51,569 nt of DNA from an uncultured Flavobacteriaceae bacterium (lineage in GTDB: Bacteria > Bacteroidota > Bacteroidia > Flavobacteriales > Flavobacteriaceae): NCBI GenBank assembly GCA_905479835.1, contig CAJQNZ010000032.1, positions 1-51,569 on the forward strand. The letters run 5' to 3'. Position numbers and translations under genes: made by a program. A model generated the notes under the pieces. That model was given only the letters and a program-made list of their open reading frames with translations, was not told where the DNA came from and made no database searches. Within the stretch, counting starts at the first letter, position 1, and each line of letters begins with the position of its first letter. Shown here piece after piece: positions 36,508-45,930 of the stretch.

Positions 36508-36939
36508 ATGTCAATATCAGATTTATATTCATCAGGAGAACACAAAAGAAATATTGGACATTTTGCAGACATTGTAAAATTGGCTTTGCTAGATGGAATC
36601 ATAGAACAAAGAGAAGAAAATTTACTTGAAAGACTCTCGAAAATACTAGGTATTTCAGATACAGAGTATAAAGATATTATAAAAAATCCAGGGAATTATC
36701 CATCCACAGCGGCATCAAATTATGAAGATCGATTAGAATCTTTATATTATTCTACTAGAATGCTGTTAATTGATGGTCGTGTTTCTGAAGATGGTGTAAA
36801 CTTATTGACTAAGATTGCTATCGCATTAGGATTTGACGATGAGAAAGTTGAGAAAGTTGTTGAAAAAGCAATAAAAATGTTTTTAAGAATTCCAGATTTA
36901 GAGGATTTTACTAAAGAGATAAAGAGAGTAAACAAGTAA
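36508..36939 (+). CDS. TerB-like protein, second of a tandem pair
   Basis: A 143-residue helical protein clearly related along its length to the preceding gene: SISDLYSSGEHKRNIGHFAD aligns with its ILDLYQHSQHRREIGHFAN start, and ILIE... acidic-turn positions recur (LLDGIIEQREENLLERL; LLIDGRVSEDGVNLLTKIA). The pair therefore arose by tandem duplication and has diverged considerably. The two genes are 2 bp apart and share a terminator downstream. Function unknown; hetero-oligomer formation is a reasonable guess. Confidence 0.82.
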   Translation: MSISDLYSSGEHKRNIGHFADIVKLALLDGIIEQREENLLERLSKILGISDTEYKDIIKNPGNYPSTAASNYEDRLESLYYSTRMLLIDGRVSEDGVNLLTKIAIALGFDDEKVEKVVEKAIKMFLRIPDLEDFTKEIKRVNK

Positions 36940-36960
36940 AATAATAAATTTTATTTTTAT

Positions 36961-36988
36961 AAAGTCGAACAATCCGTTCGACTTTTTT
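36961..36988 (+). terminator. Rho-independent terminator after the TerB-like pair
   Basis: A 10-bp stem (AAAGTCGAAC / GTTCGACTTT) with a 5-nt loop followed by a T-run. Confidence 0.85.
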
Positions 36989-37029
36989 TGGTTTTTAAAA
37001 CGTATTTTGCATTAAAAATAATTTATGAA

Positions 37030-40000
37030 ATGCAGGTAGAATCTCAATTTCAAATATACAATGCTTCAGCTGGTAGTGGAAAAACTTTTACACTGGTAAA
37101 AGAGTACTTGAAAATCCTTCTTTCTACAGATGATATCTTTCGTTTTAAAAAAATACTAGCGATAACTTTTACCAATAAGGCCGCAGCCGAAATGAAAGAA
37201 CGTGTGTTGCAAAATTTAAAAGATTTTTCAGAAGGAGATAACAACGACATGTTTATCATAATTCTCGACGAACTTTCCTTAAGTAGTGACATTCTTATAA
37301 ACCGCTCCAAACGTGTTTTAAATAGTATTGTTCAGAATTATTCGGCCTTTAACATTACAACTATTGATAGTTTTACACATAGAATTATTAGAAATTTCGC
37401 TTTTGACTTAGGTCTTTCTTTGAACTTTGATGTTGAAATGGACAGTATTTCATTACTTGATGAAGCAGTAGATTTAATGATGTCTAAAATAGGAATTGAT
37501 AAAGATTTAACCAAAGCACTGATTGACTTTTCTTTGGAGAAAACAGAAGATGATAAAACTTGGGATATTGCTAGAGAATTAAAAGAGTTTGCAAAAGTTA
37601 TATTAAATGAAAATGACGTTGCCCAAATAGAAAACCTAAAAAGCAAAACACTTCAAGATTTTACTGCGCTGAAAAGTCAACTTAGGAAAAAGAATAAAAC
37701 AATAGTAGAGGAATTCAATGTGATTGGAAAAGAAGGGCTGGATATTATAGACTCCATCAATGTTGGGCATAAAGATTTTTATTATTCTTTGATCCCTAAC
37801 CATTTTAAAAACTTAGCATTTGATTTTAATAAGGCTAAATTTTTTGACCAAGGTAAATTGAAGCAACGGATTGAAGAAAATTTATTTTATTCTAAATCAA
37901 AATCAGAGGATATAAAAACTGCAATTGAACAAATTTTACCTCCATTATTGATACTTTATAAGAAGTCTGAAACATTATATCAGGAATTTACAAGAAACCA
38001 GTTGATAATGAAAAGTTTAATCCCTTTGGCAGTTTTAAAAAACATAAATGCTTCATTGGACGAGATTAAAGAACAAAACAACCTTCATTTAAATGCGGAA
38101 TTTAATCAGATAATATCTGATAAAATACGAAATGAACCAGCACCTTTCATTTATGAACGATTAGGTGAAAAGTACAGTTATTATTTTATTGATGAAATGC
38201 AGGATACTTCGGTATTGCAATGGACTAATTTAATTCCATTAATCGAAAATGCTTTAATCAGTGAAACATTAAATGCTGAAAAAGGAAAATTAATGTTGGT
38301 CGGAGATGCAAAACAGGCAATTTACCGATGGAGAGGCGGAAAAGCAGAACAATTTATAAATCTCACCAATGAAGAAAACCCTTTTTCAATTCATAAAACC
38401 CTTAAGAATCTTGAAACCAATTTCAGAAGTTCAACTCAGATTATAACATTTAATAATAACTTTTTTAGTTTCGTTGCCGATTTTTTAGAAAATGATGAGT
38501 ATAGAAATATGTATAAAATAGGGAATCAACAAAAAAGCATTCACAACGAGGAAGGTTTTGTTCAGATTTCATTTGTAGACGAATTTCATGGGAAAGATGA
38601 GAGAGATGAAATCTATGGTCAATCGGTATTAGAAAAAATTCAAAGTTTAGATAAAAAATATAAATGGAGTGATGTCTGTATATTGGTCAGGACAAAAAAA
38701 CAAGGAATATCTATTTCTAATTTTTTGACAGAAAAAGGGATCGATATTGTTTCTTCAGAGACATTATTATTGAAAAAAAGTAATGAAGTAATTTTTATTA
38801 TCAATTTATTAAAGTTTGTTTTTCTTCCTATTGATAAACAGGCTACTGCAGACTTTCTTTATTATATTTTTGATAAAGATATAAATGACGAATTGAAACA
38901 TAGTAGAATTAAAGATTTAGTTCATCAACCAATTAAAAGTATTTTTAAGAAATTAAGAGATTATGGATATGGATTTAATGAGAATGAATTTATTCAGTTA
39001 CCGTTTTATGATTCTATAGAATATATAATTAGGTGTTTTAAATTGATTGAAGAGGCAGATGCATACTTATTAGCTTTTTTAGATTATGTTTTAGAATATC
39101 AGAATAAAAAAGGAAAAGGTCTTGGAGATTTTTTGGAAAATTGGGACCGAAAAAAAGATACACTAAGCATATCTATTTCTGAGGGGAAAAATGCGGTTTC
39201 AATTATGACAATTCATAAATCAAAAGGACTGGAATTTCCTGTTGTTATTTTTCCATTTGACATGGATATTTATAGGGAAATTAATCCGAGATTATGGTAT
39301 GCTTCAGATGAGAATAATGAAATGAATGGTTTTAAATCAACATTAATAGATTATTCGAAGAAATTGAATTATGCTGGAATTCGTGCAGAAGAACTATATG
39401 ATTCTAGAAAAAAGAAAAAACAGTTAGACAATCTTAATTTGCTCTATGTTGCTTTAACAAGACCTATAGAGCAATTATATATTATTACAGAAAGAAGATC
39501 TAAGAATAACACTCTTAATGAAGCGCTATTTTTCTCTGATTTTTTTATCGAATATTTAAAAAGATTTGAAGGAGAGAATAGATATAGTGATCAAAAGAAT
39601 GAATATAATTTTGGAAATAAAAGTAGATTTAGAGATTTTGAAAATAGCATACTTACTGAAATTCATGAGGGTTTTATTTCAACATCATGGAAGGATGTTA
39701 ATATCACTATAGCGATGAATTCATCCTTAAGATGGGGAGATAAAAAAGCAGATGCAATTGATTATGGAAATCTAACACATAAAATATTGTCTAAAATCAA
39801 AACTGAAAATGATATTGAAAGCGCAATTGAGGAATACTTTCTAGAAGGAAATATTGATAAAAATGAAGTTTTAGAAATTCACGATACAATTAATAATATT
39901 GTAAAACATCCTAAACTAAAGGAGTATTTTCAAGAAAACCGGATAGTTTTTAATGAGTATGAGATAATTACCAAGGATAAAAGGATATTCATACCAGATA

Positions 40001-40179
40001 GAATAAATTTTTCAGGAGACTCAGTAACGATTATTGATTACAAAACAGGAAGATACAGTAGTAAACATGTAGATCAGATTAATGGTTATGCAGAGTTGTT
40101 AAATGAGATGAAATATAAGATTGATAAAAAAATATTGGTATATATAGATAAAGATATAGTTATAAAAGAAGTAGAATAA
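37030..40179 (+). CDS. AddA-like UvrD-family helicase/nuclease
   Basis: A 1049-residue SF1A protein. Helicase motifs run in order: Walker A ASAGSGKTFTLV, Ia AITFTNKAAAEMKERV, II YYFIDEMQDTSVLQW, III VGDAKQAIYRWRGGKAEQF, IV LETNFRSS, V IMTIHKSKGLEFPVV and VI LNLLYVALTRPIEQL. The C-terminal PD-(D/E)XK nuclease has GNLTHKIL, PDRINF and IIDYKTG. This is the AddA plan of double-strand-break end resection. Its partner is probably the nuclease at 41808. The frame extends to a TTG at 36988, which sits at the terminator; the ATG at 37030 follows a CGTATTTTGC box and matches the family start. Confidence 0.92.
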   Translation: MQVESQFQIYNASAGSGKTFTLVKEYLKILLSTDDIFRFKKILAITFTNKAAAEMKERVLQNLKDFSEGDNNDMFIIILDELSLSSDILINRSKRVLNSIVQNYSAFNITTIDSFTHRIIRNFAFDLGLSLNFDVEMDSISLLDEAVDLMMSKIGIDKDLTKALIDFSLEKTEDDKTWDIARELKEFAKVILNENDVAQIENLKSKTLQDFTALKSQLRKKNKTIVEEFNVIGKEGLDIIDSINVGHKDFYYSLIPNHFKNLAFDFNKAKFFDQGKLKQRIEENLFYSKSKSEDIKTAIEQILPPLLILYKKSETLYQEFTRNQLIMKSLIPLAVLKNINASLDEIKEQNNLHLNAEFNQIISDKIRNEPAPFIYERLGEKYSYYFIDEMQDTSVLQWTNLIPLIENALISETLNAEKGKLMLVGDAKQAIYRWRGGKAEQFINLTNEENPFSIHKTLKNLETNFRSSTQIITFNNNFFSFVADFLENDEYRNMYKIGNQQKSIHNEEGFVQISFVDEFHGKDERDEIYGQSVLEKIQSLDKKYKWSDVCILVRTKKQGISISNFLTEKGIDIVSSETLLLKKSNEVIFIINLLKFVFLPIDKQATADFLYYIFDKDINDELKHSRIKDLVHQPIKSIFKKLRDYGYGFNENEFIQLPFYDSIEYIIRCFKLIEEADAYLLAFLDYVLEYQNKKGKGLGDFLENWDRKKDTLSISISEGKNAVSIMTIHKSKGLEFPVVIFPFDMDIYREINPRLWYASDENNEMNGFKSTLIDYSKKLNYAGIRAEELYDSRKKKKQLDNLNLLYVALTRPIEQLYIITERRSKNNTLNEALFFSDFFIEYLKRFEGENRYSDQKNEYNFGNKSRFRDFENSILTEIHEGFISTSWKDVNITIAMNSSLRWGDKKADAIDYGNLTHKILSKIKTENDIESAIEEYFLEGNIDKNEVLEIHDTINNIVKHPKLKEYFQENRIVFNEYEIITKDKRIFIPDRINFSGDSVTIIDYKTGRYSSKHVDQINGYAELLNEMKYKIDKKILVYIDKDIVIKEVE

Positions 40180-40266
40180 TATTTAAAAGGCATTAACTCA
40201 ATAAAATGAGTAGAACAATAATTCTTTTTTTTTTAGGTAGTTAGATATTATTTTGTAGATTTGTCG

Positions 40267-40296
40267 TTGAATTTAAGTATAAACAACTTATCTTTG
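40267..40296 (+). promoter_or_regulatory. Promoter of the OmpA-family gene (-33 TTG, -7 TATCTTTG)
   Basis: TTG (40267-40269), exactly 19 bp, then TATCTTTG (40289-40296): a full match to the Bacteroidota primary promoter, as expected for an abundant porin. A further TAGATTTG at 40256-40263 could be a second -7 box. The A/T-rich leader to the ATG is 39 bp. Confidence 0.7.
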
Positions 40297-40335
40297 TATA
40301 AAATAGGAAACAATTAAATTTAAAATTTTTAGAAA

Positions 40336-41727
40336 ATGAAACATTTAAGAATAGCTTTTTTAGCTTTACTTTTAGTTGCAAGTTTTAGCAACGTAAATGC
40401 ACAGGATGAAAACAATCCATGGGCACTAGGCATAGGTGTAAATGCTGTAGATCTTTATCCAACCAATGACCCTTCAATGGTTACTGAAGCAGGTAATAGT
40501 ACAGTGTGGTATGATGAATTTTTTAATGCAAATGATCATTACAATATTATTCCTTCTGTATCAAAATTATCTGTAGGAAGATATTTAGCTGATGGTTTTT
40601 CATTAGAATTGGCAGGAACACTCAACAGAATAAGTAAAGTTGGTGATGTTTCAGTTGATGATTTAGTATACATTGCTGGAGATTTAGGTATTAAGTATGA
40701 TCTTAACAATATAATTGGAGATACAAAGTGGTTTGACCCATTTGCTTCAGTTGGAGGAGGATACACTTGGTTAGACTCAGAAGGTGCAGGAACTTTAAAT
40801 GGAGGCTTAGGAGCCAATTTTTGGTTAAGTGAAAATATTGGACTAAATGTTCAGTCTTCATATAAGCATGCATTTGATGATGCAAATGTTTTACCTCATT
40901 TTCAACATTCTGCAGGTTTAGTTGTTAAATTTGGAGGAAAAGATACTGACGGTGATGGAATATATGATAAAGATGATGCTTGTCCAGAAGTATTTGGATT
41001 AGAGGCATTCAATGGTTGTCCTGATACTGATGGTGATGGAATTGTTGATGGTGATGATGCATGTCCAGATGTTGCAGGTTTAGCTGCATTTAATGGTTGT
41101 CCAGATGCTGATGGTGATGGAGTAACTGATGCTAAAGATGCTTGTCCAACTGTAAAAGGAACTGCTGCTAATAATGGTTGCCCTGATACTGATGGTGATG
41201 GAATTGTTGATGGAGATGATAAATGTCCAACTGAAGTAGGTCCAGCAGCAAACGGTGGATGTCCTTGGACTGATAAAGACGGAGATGGAATATTAGATAA
41301 AGATGATAAATGTCCAGAGGTTGCAGGTGTTGCTGCTCATAATGGATGTCCTGCTCCAGCAGTAAACAGAATGACAACAACTAATATTACAGAGTTAGAT
41401 AATCTTGCAAGAACAGTATATTTTAATTCAGGAAAAGATTCATTTACAAATGAAACATACTCTATCCTTGATAAAATTGCTAACTTAATTAAAGATTTCC
41501 CAGCTGAGAAATTTAATGTAGCAGGTCATACTGATAGTGACGGTTCTAGTTCAATGAATCAAACATTGTCAGAGAAAAGAGCTGCTGCTGTAAAAAATTA
41601 CTTGTCTGGTAAAGTAGGAAACTCATTTACTTCTGCAGGTTACGGAGAGTCAAGCCCTGTAGCTTCAAATAATACAAGAGCTGGTAAAGCTCAAAACAGA
41701 AGAGTAGAGATTAAATTAGTTAGATAA
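40336..41727 (+). CDS. OmpA-family outer-membrane protein with thrombospondin type 3 repeats
   Basis: A 463-residue outer-membrane protein: signal peptide (1-22, ending SNVNA), an OmpA-like beta-barrel (about 30-195, with the closing strand HSAGLVVKFGG), five calcium-binding thrombospondin type 3 repeats (about 203-338, DTDGDGI... DKCP units), then a C-terminal OmpA peptidoglycan-binding domain (about 355-463, FNVAGHTDSDG and NRRVEIKL). It links the outer membrane to the cell wall. This domain order is characteristic of Flavobacteriaceae P60-type porins. A strong promoter precedes it and a strong terminator follows, so it is a single-gene unit set between the two nuclease genes. Confidence 0.96.
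   Translation: MKHLRIAFLALLLVASFSNVNAQDENNPWALGIGVNAVDLYPTNDPSMVTEAGNSTVWYDEFFNANDHYNIIPSVSKLSVGRYLADGFSLELAGTLNRISKVGDVSVDDLVYIAGDLGIKYDLNNIIGDTKWFDPFASVGGGYTWLDSEGAGTLNGGLGANFWLSENIGLNVQSSYKHAFDDANVLPHFQHSAGLVVKFGGKDTDGDGIYDKDDACPEVFGLEAFNGCPDTDGDGIVDGDDACPDVAGLAAFNGCPDADGDGVTDAKDACPTVKGTAANNGCPDTDGDGIVDGDDKCPTEVGPAANGGCPWTDKDGDGILDKDDKCPEVAGVAAHNGCPAPAVNRMTTTNITELDNLARTVYFNSGKDSFTNETYSILDKIANLIKDFPAEKFNVAGHTDSDGSSSMNQTLSEKRAAAVKNYLSGKVGNSFTSAGYGESSPVASNNTRAGKAQNRRVEIKLVR
40942..41355 (+). repeat. Degenerate tandem repeat encoding thrombospondin type 3 units
   Basis: About five imperfect units of roughly 75-90 bp, each encoding an Asp/Gly-rich calcium loop (DTDGDGI) followed by a D-x-CP segment and a small-residue spacer ending NGCP. 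They are part of the OmpA-family gene and not a separate element. Confidence 0.85.
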
Positions 41728-41751
41728 TTTAATAACTTCAATTTATTTAAG

Positions 41752-41785
41752 AAAACGCTTCGATAAAATCGAAGCGTTTTTTATT
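41752..41785 (+). terminator. Rho-independent terminator after the OmpA-family gene
   Basis: A 13-bp stem (AAAACGCTTCGAT / ATCGAAGCGTTTT) with a 3-nt loop followed by T-rich sequence. Confidence 0.9.
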
Positions 41786-41807
41786 TTTATATTAAACTCT
41801 ATATTTA

Positions 41808-44543
41808 ATGAAGTCTTTTCTTTCTGATGTTATTGATGATGTTTTAGAAAAAAATAACACATCGATTCATGATATAATATTTGTTCTTCCAAGTCAACGT
41901 TCTTGTTTGTTTCTTAAAAAAGAACTTATACGCAAACTAGAAAGTACTTCTTTTCTTCCTAGAATTTTCAGTATTGAAAAATACATTCAAGAAATAGCAG
42001 GTATTAAAACAATCGACTCAATTCAATTAATTTTTAGATTTTATACTATTTATATTAAGAATACTGATGAAAAAGAAATTGATTCATTTGAAGTATTTTA
42101 TCAATGGGCTTCAATAGTTTTACAAGATTTTAATGAAGTAGATAGCCATCTACTGGACGCTAAAGATCTATTTACATACCTAAGAGATATTAATAGACTT
42201 GAAAACTGGAGTCCAAATACAGAGTTTACAAAAAATTATTTTAGTTTTTTCGAAAAATTGAATTTGTATTACAACTCATTTTATAAATATTTAACATCCG
42301 AGAATATTGGATATCAAGGATTGATTTACAGAGAAGCTGAAAGTAATATCCACCACTATATAAAAAGCATTCAAGGCAAAAAGATAATTTTTGTGGGGTT
42401 TAATGCACTTAATAATGCCGAAGAGTTGATATTTCAAGAGTTACTTGAAAATGGACTAGCAACAATCTATTGGGATATAGATCAACAGTATTTAACTTCT
42501 ACAAGTGTTACTGGTATGTTTCTTAGGAAGTATAAAGAGAAATGGCCATATTATAATACAAACCCATTTTTAACCGTATATGATTATAGTAAAAATAATA
42601 ATATAAGTGTAATTGGGATTTCAAAAAACGTAAGTCAATTGAAGTATCTAGGGAAATTACTCGAACAAGATATAAATCATAACCATACTGCACTTATTCT
42701 CGCCGATGAAAACTTACTTCCTCTGACATTAAATTCGTTACCGTCTACTATTGATAAAGTGAATATTACAATGGGTTTTCCATTAAAAGAAATTCCATTG
42801 GTGAATTTTTTTAATTCAATATTTGAGATGTATCTGAACCAGGATAAAATGGGCGTTACAGACACACAACTATTTTATTATAAAGACATACTACGCTTAT
42901 TTAATGACTCTTATTTTAAAAAACTATCCAATAATTTAAGCACCGATATTTCAGTAGAAATTGGGAAAAGTAATAGAATATTTTTATCAAAAGATCAACT
43001 TTTTTCAAGTTATAAAGAATCAAATATAATTAACAGGTTTGATTTTTTATTTGATAAAAAAAGCACTTCTGTAAAACAGATATTGACTAATTGCATTCAG
43101 ATTATTAAGTATTTTAAAGAAACCGTTGAAGGATTAGAGAAAGAATATGTATATCGATTCTATAAAATATTCCAACAATTATTGACTTTAAATCAGGAGT
43201 TCAATCATATACAAAGTATTAAGACCTTGTATATGGTTTTTATCCAACTTACGAAAAATGAAACTTTATCTTTTCAAGGAGAACCTTTAGAAGGATTACA
43301 ATTGATGGGAATGCTCGAAAGTAGAGTAATTGATTTCGAAAATGTAATTATTACTTCTGTTAATGAAGGTATATTGCCTGTTAATAAATCTGAAAATTCA
43401 TTCATCCCTTTGGATGTGAAAAAGCATTTTGAATTACCAACTTATCATGAGAAAGATGCTATTTTCTCATATCACTTCAACCGATTATTGCATAGAGCAA
43501 AAAATGTATACTTACTTTATAATACTGAAAATGATGTTTTTGGAAATGGAGAAAAAAGTAGATTTATAACACAATTGGAAATAAATAGAGACAACTTAAA
43601 TCATCGTTTAATAAGTAGTAATGTTCCTGTAATCTCTGAACAACCAAAAATTATTTTTAAGTCGGATATTTTAATAAATGATTTAAAATTACTTGCAGAA
43701 AAAGGATTATCACCTTCTTCAATCGCAACGTATATTTACAATCCAATAGATTTCTACTACCAAAAAATATTAAAAATTAAAGAAGTCGAAGAGGTAGAAG
43801 AAACTGTTGCCGTTAATACTATGGGAACAGTTATTCATAATGTTTTGGAAAGTTTATACGAGCCTTTTGTAGGTCATGTATTGACTAAAGATTCAATCTT
43901 ATCAATGCTAAAGAACTCTGATCATATAGTAGAGACAAATTTTGAAAAAGAATATGAAAATGGAGATATCACTAAAGGTAAAAACAAACTCATTTTTGAA
44001 GTTTCTAAAAAGTATGTCAGTCGATTTTTAAATCAAGAATTAAATGATGTCAATTCCGGTAAACAAATTAAAATTAGAGGACTTGAGCAGAGAATTTCTA
44101 CTAATATTTTGATTGATTCAGTTCCTTTTCCTATAAAAATTAATGGAATTATTGACAGGATAGACGAAGTTGATGGAGTCTTAAGAATTCTTGATTATAA
44201 AACAGGAATGGTTTCTGAATCAGATTTAAAAATATCCGATTTTAATATAATTAAAGAAGATTATAAACATACGAAGGCTCTACAAGTATTGCTATATGCA
44301 TTTTTATATTGTCAAGAAATGAATCTAGATTTTTCACAGCCTATGGAGTCAGGAATTATTTCTTTTAAAAACCTTAATAGAGGATTTTTAAAAGTTAATT
44401 TTGCTGAAGGACGTGCCAAAGATACTTTAATAACTAAAGAAAAAATTGACGAATTTTTATTAGAAATAAAAAAGATACTTACTGAGATTTTCAATCCCGA
44501 AATACCATTTGAAGAGAATATGGAAAGAAAGATATTTAGATAA
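41808..44543 (+). CDS. AddB-like PD-(D/E)XK nuclease without iron-sulfur cysteines
   Basis: A 911-residue protein. The N-terminal ~600 residues form an inactivated helicase-like fold: the P-loop position reads VLPSQRSCLFLKK and there is no canonical motif II. The C-terminal nuclease (about 640-911) has TMGTVIHNVLESLYEPF, a NGIIDRIDEVDG segment and RILDYKTG, the expected His, Asp and DxK residues. This is AddB organisation, pairing with the AddA-like protein at 37030. Unlike classical AddB, I see none of the four cysteines that hold the 4Fe-4S cluster, and the protein ends soon after the nuclease core. The next gene follows by 8 bp. Confidence 0.87.
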   Translation: MKSFLSDVIDDVLEKNNTSIHDIIFVLPSQRSCLFLKKELIRKLESTSFLPRIFSIEKYIQEIAGIKTIDSIQLIFRFYTIYIKNTDEKEIDSFEVFYQWASIVLQDFNEVDSHLLDAKDLFTYLRDINRLENWSPNTEFTKNYFSFFEKLNLYYNSFYKYLTSENIGYQGLIYREAESNIHHYIKSIQGKKIIFVGFNALNNAEELIFQELLENGLATIYWDIDQQYLTSTSVTGMFLRKYKEKWPYYNTNPFLTVYDYSKNNNISVIGISKNVSQLKYLGKLLEQDINHNHTALILADENLLPLTLNSLPSTIDKVNITMGFPLKEIPLVNFFNSIFEMYLNQDKMGVTDTQLFYYKDILRLFNDSYFKKLSNNLSTDISVEIGKSNRIFLSKDQLFSSYKESNIINRFDFLFDKKSTSVKQILTNCIQIIKYFKETVEGLEKEYVYRFYKIFQQLLTLNQEFNHIQSIKTLYMVFIQLTKNETLSFQGEPLEGLQLMGMLESRVIDFENVIITSVNEGILPVNKSENSFIPLDVKKHFELPTYHEKDAIFSYHFNRLLHRAKNVYLLYNTENDVFGNGEKSRFITQLEINRDNLNHRLISSNVPVISEQPKIIFKSDILINDLKLLAEKGLSPSSIATYIYNPIDFYYQKILKIKEVEEVEETVAVNTMGTVIHNVLESLYEPFVGHVLTKDSILSMLKNSDHIVETNFEKEYENGDITKGKNKLIFEVSKKYVSRFLNQELNDVNSGKQIKIRGLEQRISTNILIDSVPFPIKINGIIDRIDEVDGVLRILDYKTGMVSESDLKISDFNIIKEDYKHTKALQVLLYAFLYCQEMNLDFSQPMESGIISFKNLNRGFLKVNFAEGRAKDTLITKEKIDEFLLEIKKILTEIFNPEIPFEENMERKIFR

Positions 44544-44551
44544 CTCATTCA

Positions 44552-45886
44552 ATGTATAAAGAGTCCATAATCACCTTTAAAGAAATTAATCGCCTTGCAA
44601 TTCCTGCTATTATTGCCGGAATAGCGGAGCCATTACTTTCATTGACTGATACTGCTATTGTGGGAAATATTGATATTAATCCAACGGAATCTTTGGCTGC
44701 TGTTGGAATAGCAGGTTCATTTATTTCCGCATTGATATGGATATTGGCTCAGACAAGATCTGCCATTTCTGCTACGGTATCAAAGTATTTGGGTGCAAGA
44801 AAATTAGAAGAAATTAAATCGTTACCAGCTCAAATAATTGCTATTAATTTATTGCTCAGTATTGGAATATATATTGTTTCTCTTTTGTGTGTGAATGAAA
44901 TTTTTGAAATTTATAATGCGACAGGACTGATACATAGTTATGCGGTTGACTATTATAAAATTCGTGCATTGGGGTTTCCGTTGACACTTTTTGTATTTTC
45001 AGTATTTGGAGTATTTAGAGGATTGCAGAACACGTATTGGCCTATGATTATAAGTATTTCTGGCGCAAGTCTTAATGTAGGATTGGATTTCGCTCTTGTC
45101 TATGGAATAGACGGCTTTATTTCTCCAATGGGAGTTAAAGGAGCAGCTTGGGCGAGTGTGATTGCGCAAGGAGTTATGGCTTTATTGTCATTGATTTTAT
45201 TGTTGAAGAAAACACCTTTCAATTTAAACTTTTCACTTCCTTTTAATAAAGAGATTAAGAATATACTATCGATTAGTTTTAATCTATTTATCAGAGCAGC
45301 TGCTTTAAATGTTGCCTTGTATTTGGCAAATTCTTATGCTACAAAATATGGAAACACCTATATAGCTGCACAAACTATTGCTTTTCAGATATGGCTCTTT
45401 TTTGCATTTTTTATTGACGGATACTCAAGTGTTGGAAATATTGTTTCTGGGAAATTGCTTGGAGAAAAGAATTATAAGAAAATGTGGGAGTTGAGTATTA
45501 AATTGAGTAAATATTCAATATTGGTAGCTTTTACATTAATGGCTTTATGCCTGTTTTTTTACAATCCTATAGGGATGCTTTTTTCACAAGATATAGAAGT
45601 TTTAGATGCATTTTACAGTGTTTTTTGGATTGTATTGCTAATGCAACCTATTAATGCAGTTGCATTCGTATTCGATGGAATCTTTAAAGGATTGGCAGAA
45701 GCAGTAATTCTTCGAAATTTATTATTGTTTGCGACATTTTTCGGTTTTTTACCAACACTTTTAATAGGAGATTATTATGATTTAAAATTACATGCAATAT
45801 GGATTGCTTTTACAATTTGGATGCTATTAAGAGCAGGAATATTGGTTGTAAAATTCAGAAAGAAATATTTATATAAAAACATGTAA
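44552..45886 (+). CDS. MATE-family efflux transporter (DinF-like)
   Basis: A 444-residue inner-membrane protein with twelve helices in two MatE halves. The N-terminus IPAIIAGIAEPLLSLTDTAI and the second-half FFIDGYSSVGNIVSGKLLGE segment fit the DinF/NorM-type multidrug and toxin extrusion family, driven by Na+ or H+. Substrates are unknown. It begins 8 bp after the AddB-like gene and is probably cotranscribed; DinF-type transporters elsewhere are also linked to DNA-damage genes, which may or may not be relevant. Its stop codon overlaps the -7 box of the next gene. Confidence 0.93.
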   Translation: MYKESIITFKEINRLAIPAIIAGIAEPLLSLTDTAIVGNIDINPTESLAAVGIAGSFISALIWILAQTRSAISATVSKYLGARKLEEIKSLPAQIIAINLLLSIGIYIVSLLCVNEIFEIYNATGLIHSYAVDYYKIRALGFPLTLFVFSVFGVFRGLQNTYWPMIISISGASLNVGLDFALVYGIDGFISPMGVKGAAWASVIAQGVMALLSLILLLKKTPFNLNFSLPFNKEIKNILSISFNLFIRAAALNVALYLANSYATKYGNTYIAAQTIAFQIWLFFAFFIDGYSSVGNIVSGKLLGEKNYKKMWELSIKLSKYSILVAFTLMALCLFFYNPIGMLFSQDIEVLDAFYSVFWIVLLMQPINAVAFVFDGIFKGLAEAVILRNLLLFATFFGFLPTLLIGDYYDLKLHAIWIAFTIWMLLRAGILVVKFRKKYLYKNM

Positions 45887-45891
45887 CTTTG
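45884..45891 (+). promoter_or_regulatory. -7 box of queD, overlapping the MATE stop codon
   Basis: TAACTTTG, an exact TAnnTTTG match whose first three bases are the TAA of the MATE gene. The queD ATG is 39 bp downstream. Confidence 0.5.
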
Positions 45892-45930
45892 AGCCTTCAT
45901 AAATATCGTTGAAAATAACAAAAAATCATT

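Noticed and set aside
40942-41355. Regular tandem units that could look like a CRISPR or satellite array.
   Set aside because: The period and changes follow codons of thrombospondin type 3 repeats; there are no identical direct repeats with unique spacers.
40703-41380. Antisense reading frames rich in Leu, His and Gln opposite the OmpA-family gene (40703-40885 and 41168-41380).
   Set aside because: They are mirror images of the repetitive Asp/Gly/Thr codons of the barrel and TSP3 repeats, have no promoter, and the sense gene is unambiguous.
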